DNA from: Hyphococcus sp.
GTDB lineage: Bacteria; Pseudomonadota; Alphaproteobacteria; Caulobacterales; Parvularculaceae
DNA: 6,625 bases
Direction of reading: 5' to 3'
Assembly: GCA_021604605.1 (NCBI GenBank)
Contig: BQJH01000164.1
Location: 1 to 6,625 of the forward strand
The first letter of the stretch is position 1. Each line of letters starts with the position of its first letter. The position numbers and the translations under genes were made by a program. This document shows, in pieces, positions 1 to 5,361 of this stretch. Under the pieces are notes generated by a model. That model did not search any database and was not told the origin of the DNA. It saw only the letters and a program-made list of their open reading frames with translations.

Positions 1-17
1 GGCCTGCTTTTCAGGCC
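1..17. terminator. Short hairpin at the window edge, possible terminator of an off-window gene
   Basis: GGCCTG (1-6) and CAGGCC (12-17) form a perfect 6-bp stem with a 5-base loop, followed by TAAATATT. The stem may continue to the left of the window. There is no real T-run on the right side, so a terminator role for a gene ending just upstream is only inferred from its position in front of the next gene. Confidence 0.35.
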
Positions 18-23
18 TAAATA

Positions 24-40
24 TTCAACATTTTGTTGAA
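24..40. promoter_or_regulatory. 17-bp palindrome, candidate operator or leader hairpin
   Basis: TTCAACA (24-30) and TGTTGAA (34-40) are perfect inverted arms around TTT. The site lies about 50 bases upstream of the small PHA-family gene and touches possible -35 elements (TTGAAA 36-41, TTGACG 42-47), for which I see only weak -10 partners such as TATCTC at 58-63. It could be a regulator binding site or an RNA hairpin; no cognate regulator is identifiable. Confidence 0.3.
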
Positions 41-60
41 ATTGACGCCATTGCGCCTAT

Positions 61-74
61 CTCAAGGGCTTGAG
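61..74. repeat. 14-bp inverted repeat in the leader of the PHA-family gene
   Basis: CTCAAG (61-66) and CTTGAG (69-74) are perfect inverted arms separated by GG. The repeat covers the alternative TTG start at 70 and ends 16 bases before the preferred ATG. It could be a second operator half-turn or a coincidence; its A/T-G/C layout resembles the 24-40 palindrome (TTCAA/TTGAA against CTCAAG/CTTGAG). Confidence 0.3.
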
Positions 75-90
75 CTTTCAGGATTTACTT

Positions 91-408
91 ATGCCGCGCC
101 CCGTCACCGTTACCCTTTCCCATGATCTTTCAATGGAAGAAGCGCGAAAACGCCTTCACGAAGGGTTCGGAAAACTGAAGTCGCAAATGACTGGCGGCAT
201 GATGTTCAAGTTTACGGAAGAATGGACCAATGACGATACGCTGAAATTTACGGCAAAGGGATTGGGCCAGAATATTTTCGGTCAGATTGATATCTTCCCG
301 CAGCATGTGCGGATCGAAGTCACCCTGCCGAACTTGTTGGCGTCTATTGCTGAAACCATCACCGGCAAAGTTGAAAAAGAAGGCCGCTTGCTCCTTGAAA
401 AGAAGTAA
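91..408 (+). CDS. Polyhydroxyalkanoic acid system family protein (PHA_gran_rgn-like)
   Basis: A 105-residue cytoplasmic protein with no signal peptide or membrane segment. It follows the pattern of the small PHA_gran_rgn family, often encoded near PHA synthesis or granule genes: an N-terminal beta strand ending in His (H11), a helix with an EAR element (17-19), then a strand with the Trp-Asn-Asp-Asp-Thr-Leu-x-Phe element around W45, a Gly-rich turn, and a C-terminal helix rich in Lys/Glu. The biochemical role of the family is unknown to me; association with PHA granules is inferred from genomic context elsewhere. I chose ATG 91 because AGGA at 80-83 is spaced 7 bases from it; an in-frame TTG at 70 would add seven residues but has poor context and lies in a palindrome. 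The gene converges on the following SDR gene with four bases between stops. No PHA synthase or phasin gene is in view. Confidence 0.75.
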   Translation: MPRPVTVTLSHDLSMEEARKRLHEGFGKLKSQMTGGMMFKFTEEWTNDDTLKFTAKGLGQNIFGQIDIFPQHVRIEVTLPNLLASIAETITGKVEKEGRLLLEKK

Positions 409-412
409 GGTC

Positions 413-1384
413 TCAGGCTTCAGCGATCATTGCTTCCGTTACTGTCCATAGTTTTTCGGCGGCTTCATCATCACACGCCCAAGGCATTACGCCGGTAAAG
501 CGCGCCGCATCATCAGTGACTAATTCTGAAATATCGCAGTCTTCACAATATTCGCCGCCACGGGCCTCAAGTTTCGCACTGGTGGCGCACCATAGTGTCG
601 TAGAACATCCCTGGTCAGGGGTTTTAAAAATTGCCTTTACGGCTTCAGGCATCTCACCATTTTCATCGAGCCAACCCATGGCAATCATTTCTTCCTGCTC
701 AAGGTGACGTTGTAACGGTGTAAAAATACCGCCGGGGTGAACAGAAAAAGCTTTCACGCCGTCATTAGCGCCGCGCTTGTTTAACGCACGCGCAAACAAC
801 GCATTCGCTGTTTTCGATTGGCCGTAAGCCTCCCATTTTTCATATTCCCCTTTTGTAAAATGAACATCTTCAAACCGAATGGGTGAGCGTTTGTGTGCAA
901 GAGAAGACAGACATACAACGCGCGCGCCGTTTGCATTTTTAAGATACGGCGCCAGCTCAACAGTCAGCAAAAAATGTCCGATATGGTTTGTCGCAAACTG
1001 CGCTTCCCAGCCTGAGCCTACACGTGTTTCAGGACACGCCATAATGCCGGCATTATTTATGAGAAGATGCAGCTTATCGTGACTGCCCGCAAATTCCGAT
1101 GCAAAATTCTGGACACTGACGAGGTCACCGAGATCCATTGAAATTGTCTTGACGTTTAAACCAGCCTCGCTGAGGTTTTTGTCCGCCTTTTCTTTATTTC
1201 TAACCGGCACCGTGACATCGGCGCCCGCCGCGACAAGCGCTTTCGTTGTCTCAAGACCAATCCCGGAATACCCACCCGTTACGATTGCGGTCTTACCGGA
1301 AAGGTCGATCCCTGCCATGACCTCCGATGCACTGGATTTCGCGCCAAAACCTGAGCCGATAGGCGTTTGATCTGATGTGGTCAT
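413..1384 (-). CDS. Short-chain dehydrogenase/reductase, retinol-dehydrogenase/WWOX-like
   Basis: A 323-residue classical-type SDR, probably a soluble NADP(H)-dependent oxidoreductase of unknown substrate. Visible motifs: the nucleotide-binding TGGYSGIG at 36-43, an Arg at the end of the second strand (R62), which favours NADP(H), the NNAG motif at 110-113, the catalytic Ser at 160-161, and YGQSK with Tyr187 and Lys191. The N-terminal extension before the Rossmann fold (GSGFGAKSSASEVMAGIDLSGK, roughly 10-31) and the extra C-terminal length (323 against about 250 for FabG types) are typical of the retinol dehydrogenase/WWOX/Tic32-like branch. Start: ATG at 1384 is preceded by AGGGAG 7 bases upstream on the minus strand; upstream in-frame ATGs at 1423 and 1417 would add 13 or 11 residues without comparable support. 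It is divergent from the blaI-like gene, sharing a 187-base intergenic region, so co-regulation by that repressor is possible but unproven. Substrate cannot be inferred. Confidence 0.88.
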   Translation of the reverse strand: MTTSDQTPIGSGFGAKSSASEVMAGIDLSGKTAIVTGGYSGIGLETTKALVAAGADVTVPVRNKEKADKNLSEAGLNVKTISMDLGDLVSVQNFASEFAGSHDKLHLLINNAGIMACPETRVGSGWEAQFATNHIGHFLLTVELAPYLKNANGARVVCLSSLAHKRSPIRFEDVHFTKGEYEKWEAYGQSKTANALFARALNKRGANDGVKAFSVHPGGIFTPLQRHLEQEEMIAMGWLDENGEMPEAVKAIFKTPDQGCSTTLWCATSAKLEARGGEYCEDCDISELVTDDAARFTGVMPWACDDEAAEKLWTVTEAMIAEA

Positions 1385-1423
1385 TTGCGTGCTCCCTAAA
1401 TATTTGAGCGCATACATAAGCAA

Positions 1424-1437
1424 CGCAAACGCTTGCG
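1424..1437. promoter_or_regulatory. LacI/GalR-like imperfect palindrome upstream of the SDR gene
   Basis: CGCAAACGCTTGCG has 5-bp inverted arms (CGCAA/TTGCG) and a central CG, matching 12 of 14 positions as a palindrome. The central CG flanked by A and T runs is the general look of LacI-family operators. It lies 40 bases upstream of the SDR start codon. No LacI-type gene is in the window, so this is only a candidate. Confidence 0.2.
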
Positions 1438-1507
1438 GCCAGCCGTTGTTCCAGTTGAGGACACGTCACGCCTTTCAACACTGTAATAATTGGGACTAAA
1501 TTTTCTC

Positions 1508-1538
1508 TTGACTACATCTGTAGTCATAGGCTTAGACT
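1508..1538 (+). promoter_or_regulatory. Candidate promoter of the blaI-blaR1-like operon
   Basis: TTGACT (1508-1513) matches the -35 consensus at five of six bases. The best -10 is TAGACT (1533-1538), four of six, with a long 19-base spacer; TTAGAC at 1532 is an alternative at 18. Transcription would then start near 1545, leaving a leader of about 27 bases. The first operator palindrome overlaps the -35 and the second overlaps the -10 and start, a geometry suited to repression by occlusion. The exact -10 is uncertain. Confidence 0.5.
1510..1525. promoter_or_regulatory. BlaI/MecI-type operator 1
   Basis: GACTACATCTGTAGTC consists of perfect 7-bp inverted arms (GACTACA/TGTAGTC) around TC. Its core TACATCTGTA fits the TACAnnTGTA pattern established for BlaI/MecI-family repressors. 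It overlaps the likely -35 element of the promoter in front of the blaI-like gene. Confidence 0.85.
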
Positions 1539-1550
1539 ACATATGTAGTC
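1535..1550. promoter_or_regulatory. BlaI/MecI-type operator 2
   Basis: GACTACATATGTAGTC is a perfect 16-bp palindrome with the same 7-bp arms as operator 1 and core TACATATGTA. The two centres are 25 bp apart (about 2.4 helical turns), which suits two repressor dimers bound side by side. It ends 21 bases before the blaI-like start codon, so it probably covers the transcription start. Confidence 0.87.
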
Positions 1551-1571
1551 ACATAGCGCTGAAACCAACAA

Positions 1572-1949
1572 ATGACCGATAAAATCACCAAGGCTGAGTT
1601 TGAAGTCATGGACGTTCTCTGGTCCGAGAGCCCGCTCGCCGCAAGTGAAATTGCCGAGCGTCTCGCCAAAAATGTCTCCTGGAGCCAGCGCACCGTAAAA
1701 ACACTGCTCAGCAGACTGGTCGAGAAAGGCGCCATCAACCACGAACCCGATGGGCGCAGGTTTTTGTATCGCCCTATTTTGCAGCGTGAGACTTATGCGC
1801 AAAACATGACCAGTCGGCTTGCGGATAAATTATTCGGCGGCCGTGCAGCGCCGTTAGTGGCACACTTGGCTGAAGGTAGAGGGCTGACCGAAAGCGACAT
1901 TAAAGAGCTTGAGGCGTTGATAAAGGATTTGAAACGTGACGGGCGCTGA
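1572..1949 (+). CDS. blaI: BlaI/MecI/CopY-family transcriptional repressor
   Basis: A 125-residue winged-helix repressor that should bind as a dimer to the two TACAnnTGTA palindromes just upstream and repress its own operon. The N-terminal wing-helix region spans about 4-70: the conserved EFEVMDVLW at 9-17, the helix ASEIAERL at 24-31, the recognition helix with WSQRTVKTLLSRLVEKG at 37-53, and the wing with DGRRFLYRP at 60-68. The C-terminal part (about 72-125) is the helical dimerisation region, which in the family is cut by the partner protease to induce the operon. Length is normal for the family. The start is the only sensible ATG, although no strong ribosome site precedes it (GCTGAAACC is weak). 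The 3' end overlaps the M56 gene by 14 bases, implying translational coupling. CopY-type metal sensing is less likely, as no C-terminal CxC motif is present. The symbol denotes family, not proven beta-lactam response. Confidence 0.9.
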   Translation: MTDKITKAEFEVMDVLWSESPLAASEIAERLAKNVSWSQRTVKTLLSRLVEKGAINHEPDGRRFLYRPILQRETYAQNMTSRLADKLFGGRAAPLVAHLAEGRGLTESDIKELEALIKDLKRDGR

Positions 1950-3414
1950 TATTTTTCAATGGGCGGGTGAAACGGCCCTGGCTGTCAGCATCCTGATCGC
2001 TTTGGTAATGCTGGTGCGTAAACCGATTGCCAATATCTTTGGCGCCCGCATCGCGTATCTACTCTGGCTCGCTCCGACTATCCGCATTTTCTTGCCAGAT
2101 TTTGCAATCCTACCCGCGCCAGAACATGTTTTCGAATATCCTTCCAGTCAGATTATTGATTTTGCGTCCGTCACAATATCACCCGTGACTGTAAGTACAT
2201 TCGATGCCGCTGCCTTTGCCACCAACGCTGCTTTACTGGTCTGGATACTCGTCGCAATCGCATGGTTTTTATGGAAGCTGGAAACGCAATCGCGTTACCT
2301 TCGCGCTTTAATGGCGTCATCAATACCCGCTGATGAATTTTTAGATGGGCAGGCAAGGGCCGTCGCAAAGTCACTTGGTGTGAAACAGCAATTGCGGATA
2401 CGGGTCTGCGACACGTCCTTCGGACCAACCGTCATCAGCTTCATCAAACCAACAATATTTCTCCCGGCAAATTTCACATCCGCCTATTCCACTAAGGAAC
2501 AACGCCTCGCCTTAACTCATGAAATTGCCCACGTCGCGCGCGGTGATCTTGCCGTAAGCCTGGCGGCGCTCTTACTGCAGGCAATACAGTGGCCAAACCC
2601 TTTAGTTCATTACGCGATGCGCGCCTTCAAAACAGATCAGGAAGCGGCCTGTGACGCTTATGTTCTCGCGCGCACTGAAGAAGGCGTGGATGAATATGCA
2701 AGTGCAATCTTGAAATCGAGCCAAATGACTAACGCCCCCCTATTCGGATTATCAATGGGGCACCCAGTAAAGGAGAGACTCATGCTGATCAAAAATAAGA
2801 AGCCAAGTTTAGTGCGATTGGCCGCCGGAACGGTGAGCGCTATCGCCCTCATTAGCGTTGGCCTTGCAGCAACAGCGCAATACAGCTACGCCGCAGAAAC
2901 CAAAGCCATGGTAAAAAAAGGCGACGAAGAAAAAACCGTTATAAAGAAGAAAAAGCGCGTTCAAGCTTTCAGTAAAGATGGAGGCGATGTGAAGGTTGAG
3001 CACATTATTATTGGCGATGAAGACGGCGAAGACATGGTCTGGGTCACCGAAGATAATAATTTCGATATGGAATTTTTCACAAAAGCCGGTGAAGGCAACA
3101 ACATGGTTGTCATAAAAAGTGAGCCGGTTGACGGTGAAACAGTATTCGTCAGCTCATGCGCAAGCGACGATGACAGCAAAGAACCGGTGAAGTTGGAATG
3201 GAAAGATGAAACCAGTGACGGCGATAAGAAAATGGTCTCGCAGACTTTTATCTGCCTTGATGGCGAAGAAGCGACAGACCCGAAAGCGCGAGCAGCCGCG
3301 TTAAACAAGGCCATCGACGAAATGGAAGCGCGGGCGAAACGCGATCAAGAGCGTAGCAAGAAAATGATCGCCGCTTTACGCAAACAGGTTCGCGATCTGG
3401 AAAAGAAAAACTAG
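1936..3414 (+). CDS. BlaR1/MecR1-type M56 family membrane metallopeptidase with atypical sensor tail
   Basis: A 492-residue inner-membrane zinc protease expected to cleave or inactivate the upstream repressor after sensing a periplasmic signal. Membrane helices are visible at about 12-27, 37-53 and 95-113. A cytoplasmic M56 domain follows, with the FGPTVISFIKPTIFLP block, zinc motif H195-E196-x-x-H199 and the third-ligand motif E236-A-A-C-D. A last membrane helix spans about 294-314. The rest (320-492) is a very charged, acidic periplasmic domain with two cysteines (C408, C440) that could form a disulfide, and a Lys/Arg/Glu-rich probable coiled coil at about 448-492. Classical BlaR1 carries a penicillin-binding domain with an SxxK serine here; I see none, so the ligand is unknown. 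Start is GTG 1936, preceded by AAAGGA (1922-1927) at 8 bases and overlapping the blaI-like gene by 14. A possible internal start at 2782 is noted separately. blaR1-like by partner and domain only. Confidence 0.88.
   Translation: MTGADIFQWAGETALAVSILIALVMLVRKPIANIFGARIAYLLWLAPTIRIFLPDFAILPAPEHVFEYPSSQIIDFASVTISPVTVSTFDAAAFATNAALLVWILVAIAWFLWKLETQSRYLRALMASSIPADEFLDGQARAVAKSLGVKQQLRIRVCDTSFGPTVISFIKPTIFLPANFTSAYSTKEQRLALTHEIAHVARGDLAVSLAALLLQAIQWPNPLVHYAMRAFKTDQEAACDAYVLARTEEGVDEYASAILKSSQMTNAPLFGLSMGHPVKERLMLIKNKKPSLVRLAAGTVSAIALISVGLAATAQYSYAAETKAMVKKGDEEKTVIKKKKRVQAFSKDGGDVKVEHIIIGDEDGEDMVWVTEDNNFDMEFFTKAGEGNNMVVIKSEPVDGETVFVSSCASDDDSKEPVKLEWKDETSDGDKKMVSQTFICLDGEEATDPKARAAALNKAIDEMEARAKRDQERSKKMIAALRKQVRDLEKKN
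2769..2784 (+). promoter_or_regulatory. Internal Shine-Dalgarno and in-frame ATG within the M56 gene
   Basis: AAAGGAG (2769-2775) lies 6 bases before an in-frame ATG (2782-2784, Met283). This is a better ribosome site than the one for the full-length GTG start. Initiation here would give a 210-residue product starting with a basic stretch, then a hydrophobic helix and S-Y-A|A (317-320), which reads as a Sec signal peptide, followed by the acidic sensor domain. The match may be a by-product of the family-conserved Lys-Glu-Arg-Leu codons, so use of the site is inference. Confidence 0.35.
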
Positions 3415-3432
3415 GACCTTAATTTTAATGGC

Positions 3433-3471
3433 CAGCCAGAATTTGCATCGTTGTTCTGCATATTCTGGCTG
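3433..3471. terminator. Long hairpin between convergent genes, likely bidirectional terminator
   Basis: CAGCCAGAAT (3433-3442) pairs with ATTCTGGCTG (3462-3471), 10 bp. After one T-T mismatch, TGCA (3444-3447) pairs with TGCA (3457-3460), leaving a 9-base loop. It sits in the 66-base gap between the M56 gene stop and the stop of the convergent SDR gene, the usual place for a shared terminator. There is no strong T-run on either side (weak ATTAAAATTAAG after the hairpin on the minus strand), so efficiency is uncertain. Confidence 0.6.
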
Positions 3472-3480
3472 CAGCCTAAA

Positions 3481-4269
3481 TTAGCCCAAAGCGCCGCCAA
3501 TATTCGAATAGGCAACACCGCCATCGACGGCGATTGTATCACCAACAACATAATCGCCAGCCTTTGAAGCGAGAAAAACCGCCGCGCCTGCCATATCTTC
3601 ATCCCGGCCAATGCGCTTGGCTGGTAACATACTGGCGACAGCATCAGCCTGATCTTTTGCCGCCTTGTTCATTTCTGACGCAAAGGCGCCCGGTGCAATA
3701 CCGCTGACGCAGATATTATCCTCGATCAACCGCGCCGCCATACGCCGGGTCAGGTGAATTACCGCCGCCTTCGACGCCTGGTAGGAATAGGTCTCCCACG
3801 GATTGATTTTAATCCCGTCAATCGATGCAATATTGATGACTTTCGCCAGACGCTCCTGGCTCGCTGACGCTTTCAGTGAGCTATGCACAGCTTGCGTTAG
3901 AAAGAACAAAGACTTCACATTCAGATCCATGACCTTGTCCCAGCCATCCTCCGGGAATTCAGCGAAGGGCGCACCCCATGCAGCGCCCGCATTGTTCACG
4001 AGAATATCAAGAGAATTTTCATGGGTCGCATATTCAGCCGCAAGCGCCTTACACCCATCCACAGTTGAAAGGTCATGGGGTAGAGAAATACACGTTCCCA
4101 GCTTTGAAAGCTCTTCCGCCGTCTGGTCGCAAGCGGGCGCCTTGCGCGCGGTGATATAAACTTTTGCGCCCTGCTCAACGAACCCTTGCGCAATCATCTT
4201 GCCGATACCGCGCGAACCGCCGGTGACTATCGCCGTGCGCCCCTTAAGGGAGAAAAGATCTTTCATCAT
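3481..4269 (-). CDS. SDR family oxidoreductase, RhlG/FabG-like 3-oxoacyl reductase
   Basis: A 262-residue cytoplasmic classical SDR, probably NADPH-dependent. Visible: TGGSRGIG at 16-23; A41-R42 at the end of the second strand, favouring NADPH; HDLS at 65-68; NNAG at 92-95; the structural Asn117; catalytic Ser149, Tyr163 and Lys167 (YQASK); and the C-terminal VDGG cofactor loop. The N-terminal FSLKGRTAIVTGGSRGIG...MIAQGF, the AGAAWGAPFAEFPEDGWDKVM block, and the Ser-Tyr spacing of 14 rather than 13 resemble Pseudomonas RhlG more than housekeeping FabG. RhlG is a beta-ketoacyl reductase linked to rhamnolipid and PHA precursor supply; the substrate here is inferred only. Start ATG 4269 has AGAG about 7 bases upstream on the minus strand, with a second ATG directly after. 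It is the last gene of the leftward cluster, 9 bases after the AT-rich lipoprotein gene. A glucose/gluconate-type or other SDR substrate cannot be excluded. Confidence 0.85.
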   Translation of the reverse strand: MMKDLFSLKGRTAIVTGGSRGIGKMIAQGFVEQGAKVYITARKAPACDQTAEELSKLGTCISLPHDLSTVDGCKALAAEYATHENSLDILVNNAGAAWGAPFAEFPEDGWDKVMDLNVKSLFFLTQAVHSSLKASASQERLAKVINIASIDGIKINPWETYSYQASKAAVIHLTRRMAARLIEDNICVSGIAPGAFASEMNKAAKDQADAVASMLPAKRIGRDEDMAGAAVFLASKAGDYVVGDTIAVDGGVAYSNIGGALG

Positions 4270-4278
4270 AACTGTTCT

Positions 4279-4890
4279 CTATTCAGTTTTTTCTATGTTT
4301 TTCCAAACACCAGGCTTGGTATAGGAAGAATTAGTCCAATACCTTACAGATAACTCACTAGGCAAGACTGCGTTACACTCGCTGCTGACATCGTAGCCAT
4401 CATCAACACATCTTCCACTATCAAATGTAAAAACACCGTGCTTCCCATCATCAATGATAAAAAACCTTCGAACGCCCTCATTCCAAGCATTTATGAATTT
4501 ACCTTCAGGATACACGTTCTTCAGCTCTTCAGCAGTCATTCCAACATGAGCCCCTTCTACTGTTAAGAATGCGCTTGACTGAGTTTCAATTGAATACAAG
4601 ATTTCTTCTGAATAAAAATTGGCAGTTACATAAGAATTTTCACACAATTCTATCACAAAGTCTGTGTGATCATTTCCAGCTTCTTCACTGTAATAATCTT
4701 TGCGTTGATAAGGGATTTCAGAAAGAGAGCTAACTAGCTCTTCTTTAGACACGCCAAGTTGTACTGGCCCAATATTGTCAGCCTTTAATAACATTTTTTG
4801 ACGACACGCTTGCTCTGCCTTTGCAGTGACGCAAGATGTCAAAGACATGAGTAAGCAGACCGAAATAAGTATACCGCTTTGAAGTTTCAT
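4279..4890 (-). CDS. Uncharacterised AT-rich lipoprotein with two GxxxGxxxEEL repeats
   Basis: A 203-residue protein I do not recognise. It begins with a lipoprotein signal peptide: Lys2, a hydrophobic stretch 6-16 and lipobox L17-T-S-C20, with Val at +2, so an outer-membrane or periplasm-facing anchor is likely. The mature part appears to hold two related modules, each opening with a Gly-rich helix motif: GPVQLGVSKEEL at 41-52 and GAHVGMTAEEL at 113-123. Each is followed by beta-rich sequence; further cysteines (C29, C83, C161, C172) could pair. The plan vaguely recalls RpoE-regulated YfeY-type lipoproteins, but that is only an impression. The start has GAGG 7 bases upstream on the minus strand. 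Base composition is clearly AT-rich (sampled rows about 28-40 % G+C) compared with neighbours near 50-60 %, suggesting recent acquisition. It lies between the NTF2-like gene (21 bases) and the RhlG-like gene (9 bases). Confidence 0.75.
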   Translation of the reverse strand: MKLQSGILISVCLLMSLTSCVTAKAEQACRQKMLLKADNIGPVQLGVSKEELVSSLSEIPYQRKDYYSEEAGNDHTDFVIELCENSYVTANFYSEEILYSIETQSSAFLTVEGAHVGMTAEELKNVYPEGKFINAWNEGVRRFFIIDDGKHGVFTFDSGRCVDDGYDVSSECNAVLPSELSVRYWTNSSYTKPGVWKNIEKTE

Positions 4891-4911
4891 GTATTTACCT
4901 CAATAACCATG

Positions 4912-5352
4912 TTACTGCGGCGGAAAGTACCAGAACTTTTTCACTTTTGAATCAGTGATTTCGTAAACAACAATCGACGCCTGACTTTTGCGCTCGCCAT
5001 CTTCCTCCCATACGGGACGCTCAATCGCAGTAACGTAATTCCCATTGGTCGAAATGTTTTCAAGCCCGGATGAAACGGTTGGATACGCTTCAAAATACGC
5101 GACCAATTCTGTGTAAAGTTGTTCAGCGCTCGAGGTGACGACGCTAGATTGATTGCCCGTGATCTCAATCCAGGTGACGTCCTCATGCCAATATTCGCGC
5201 ATCTTATCGGGGTCATGGTCGTTAAACGCCTTCATTAGGCCCGCAACGACCTCAACCTCCTCGCCTGCCGCTACCGGAGCAGCTGACCGTTCAGCATCCG
5301 GCGCACAGGCAACGATCAGAAGAAAAAGAACGGATACAAAATAACGTTTCAT
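4912..5352 (-). CDS. SnoaL/NTF2-like (ketosteroid-isomerase-fold) lipoprotein
   Basis: A 146-residue exported lipoprotein. A signal peptide with Lys2-Arg3, a hydrophobic core and lipobox I-V-A-C16 is followed by a short Ala/Glu-rich linker and one SnoaL/NTF2-like domain from about 33 to the end. Fold signs are the N-terminal helix with LMKAFNDHDPDKMREYW, then HEDVTWIEITG, the helix EQLYTELVAYFEAYP, and the strands ending in KVKKFWYFPPQ. This fold includes isomerases, cyclases and pure binding proteins; no catalytic role can be assigned, and the ligand is unknown. Two ATGs are adjacent. AGGGA in TAGGGACC sits 3 bases from the first (5355) and 6 from the second (5352), so I prefer 5352. This ribosome site overlaps the metG stop codon, with 6-9 bases between genes, implying coupling to metG. 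A cytoplasmic SnoaL protein is excluded by the clear lipobox. Confidence 0.82.
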   Translation of the reverse strand: MKRYFVSVLFLLIVACAPDAERSAAPVAAGEEVEVVAGLMKAFNDHDPDKMREYWHEDVTWIEITGNQSSVVTSSAEQLYTELVAYFEAYPTVSSGLENISTNGNYVTAIERPVWEEDGERKSQASIVVYEITDSKVKKFWYFPPQ

Positions 5353-5361
5353 CATTGGTCC

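Noticed and set aside
70..90. TTG start extending the PHA-family protein by seven residues
   Set aside because: The ATG at 91 has AGGA at a proper distance, while the TTG sits inside an inverted repeat and has no good upstream ribosome site.
1385..1423. Upstream ATGs (1423, 1417) for the retinol-dehydrogenase-like SDR
   Set aside because: ATG 1384 has a clear AGGGAG at 7 bases, and the family-like N-terminus begins right after it; the extra residues look like translated leader.
1510..1550. Repeat pair as a possible integration site or CRISPR-like unit
   Set aside because: Only two copies, each a palindrome with the BlaI/MecI core directly before a blaI-like gene; an operator explains them fully.
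1524..1802. Minus-strand frame covering the operators and blaI-like start
   Set aside because: It runs through the palindromic operators and antisense to the winged-helix domain, with no plausible ribosome site or domain.
2961..3314. 117-codon open frame on the minus strand opposite the M56 sensor tail
   Set aside because: It lies entirely antisense to a well-supported gene, shows no family resemblance, and its serine-rich sequence is what the complement of an acidic, Asp/Glu-rich region would give.
3467..3476. GGCTGCAGCC 10-bp palindrome
   Set aside because: It overlaps the right arm of the larger hairpin at 3433-3471, which is the better explanation; the short palindrome may be incidental.
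3803..4159. 118-codon plus-strand frame opposite the RhlG-like SDR
   Set aside because: The opposite strand carries all SDR motifs in order; this frame has no family signature.
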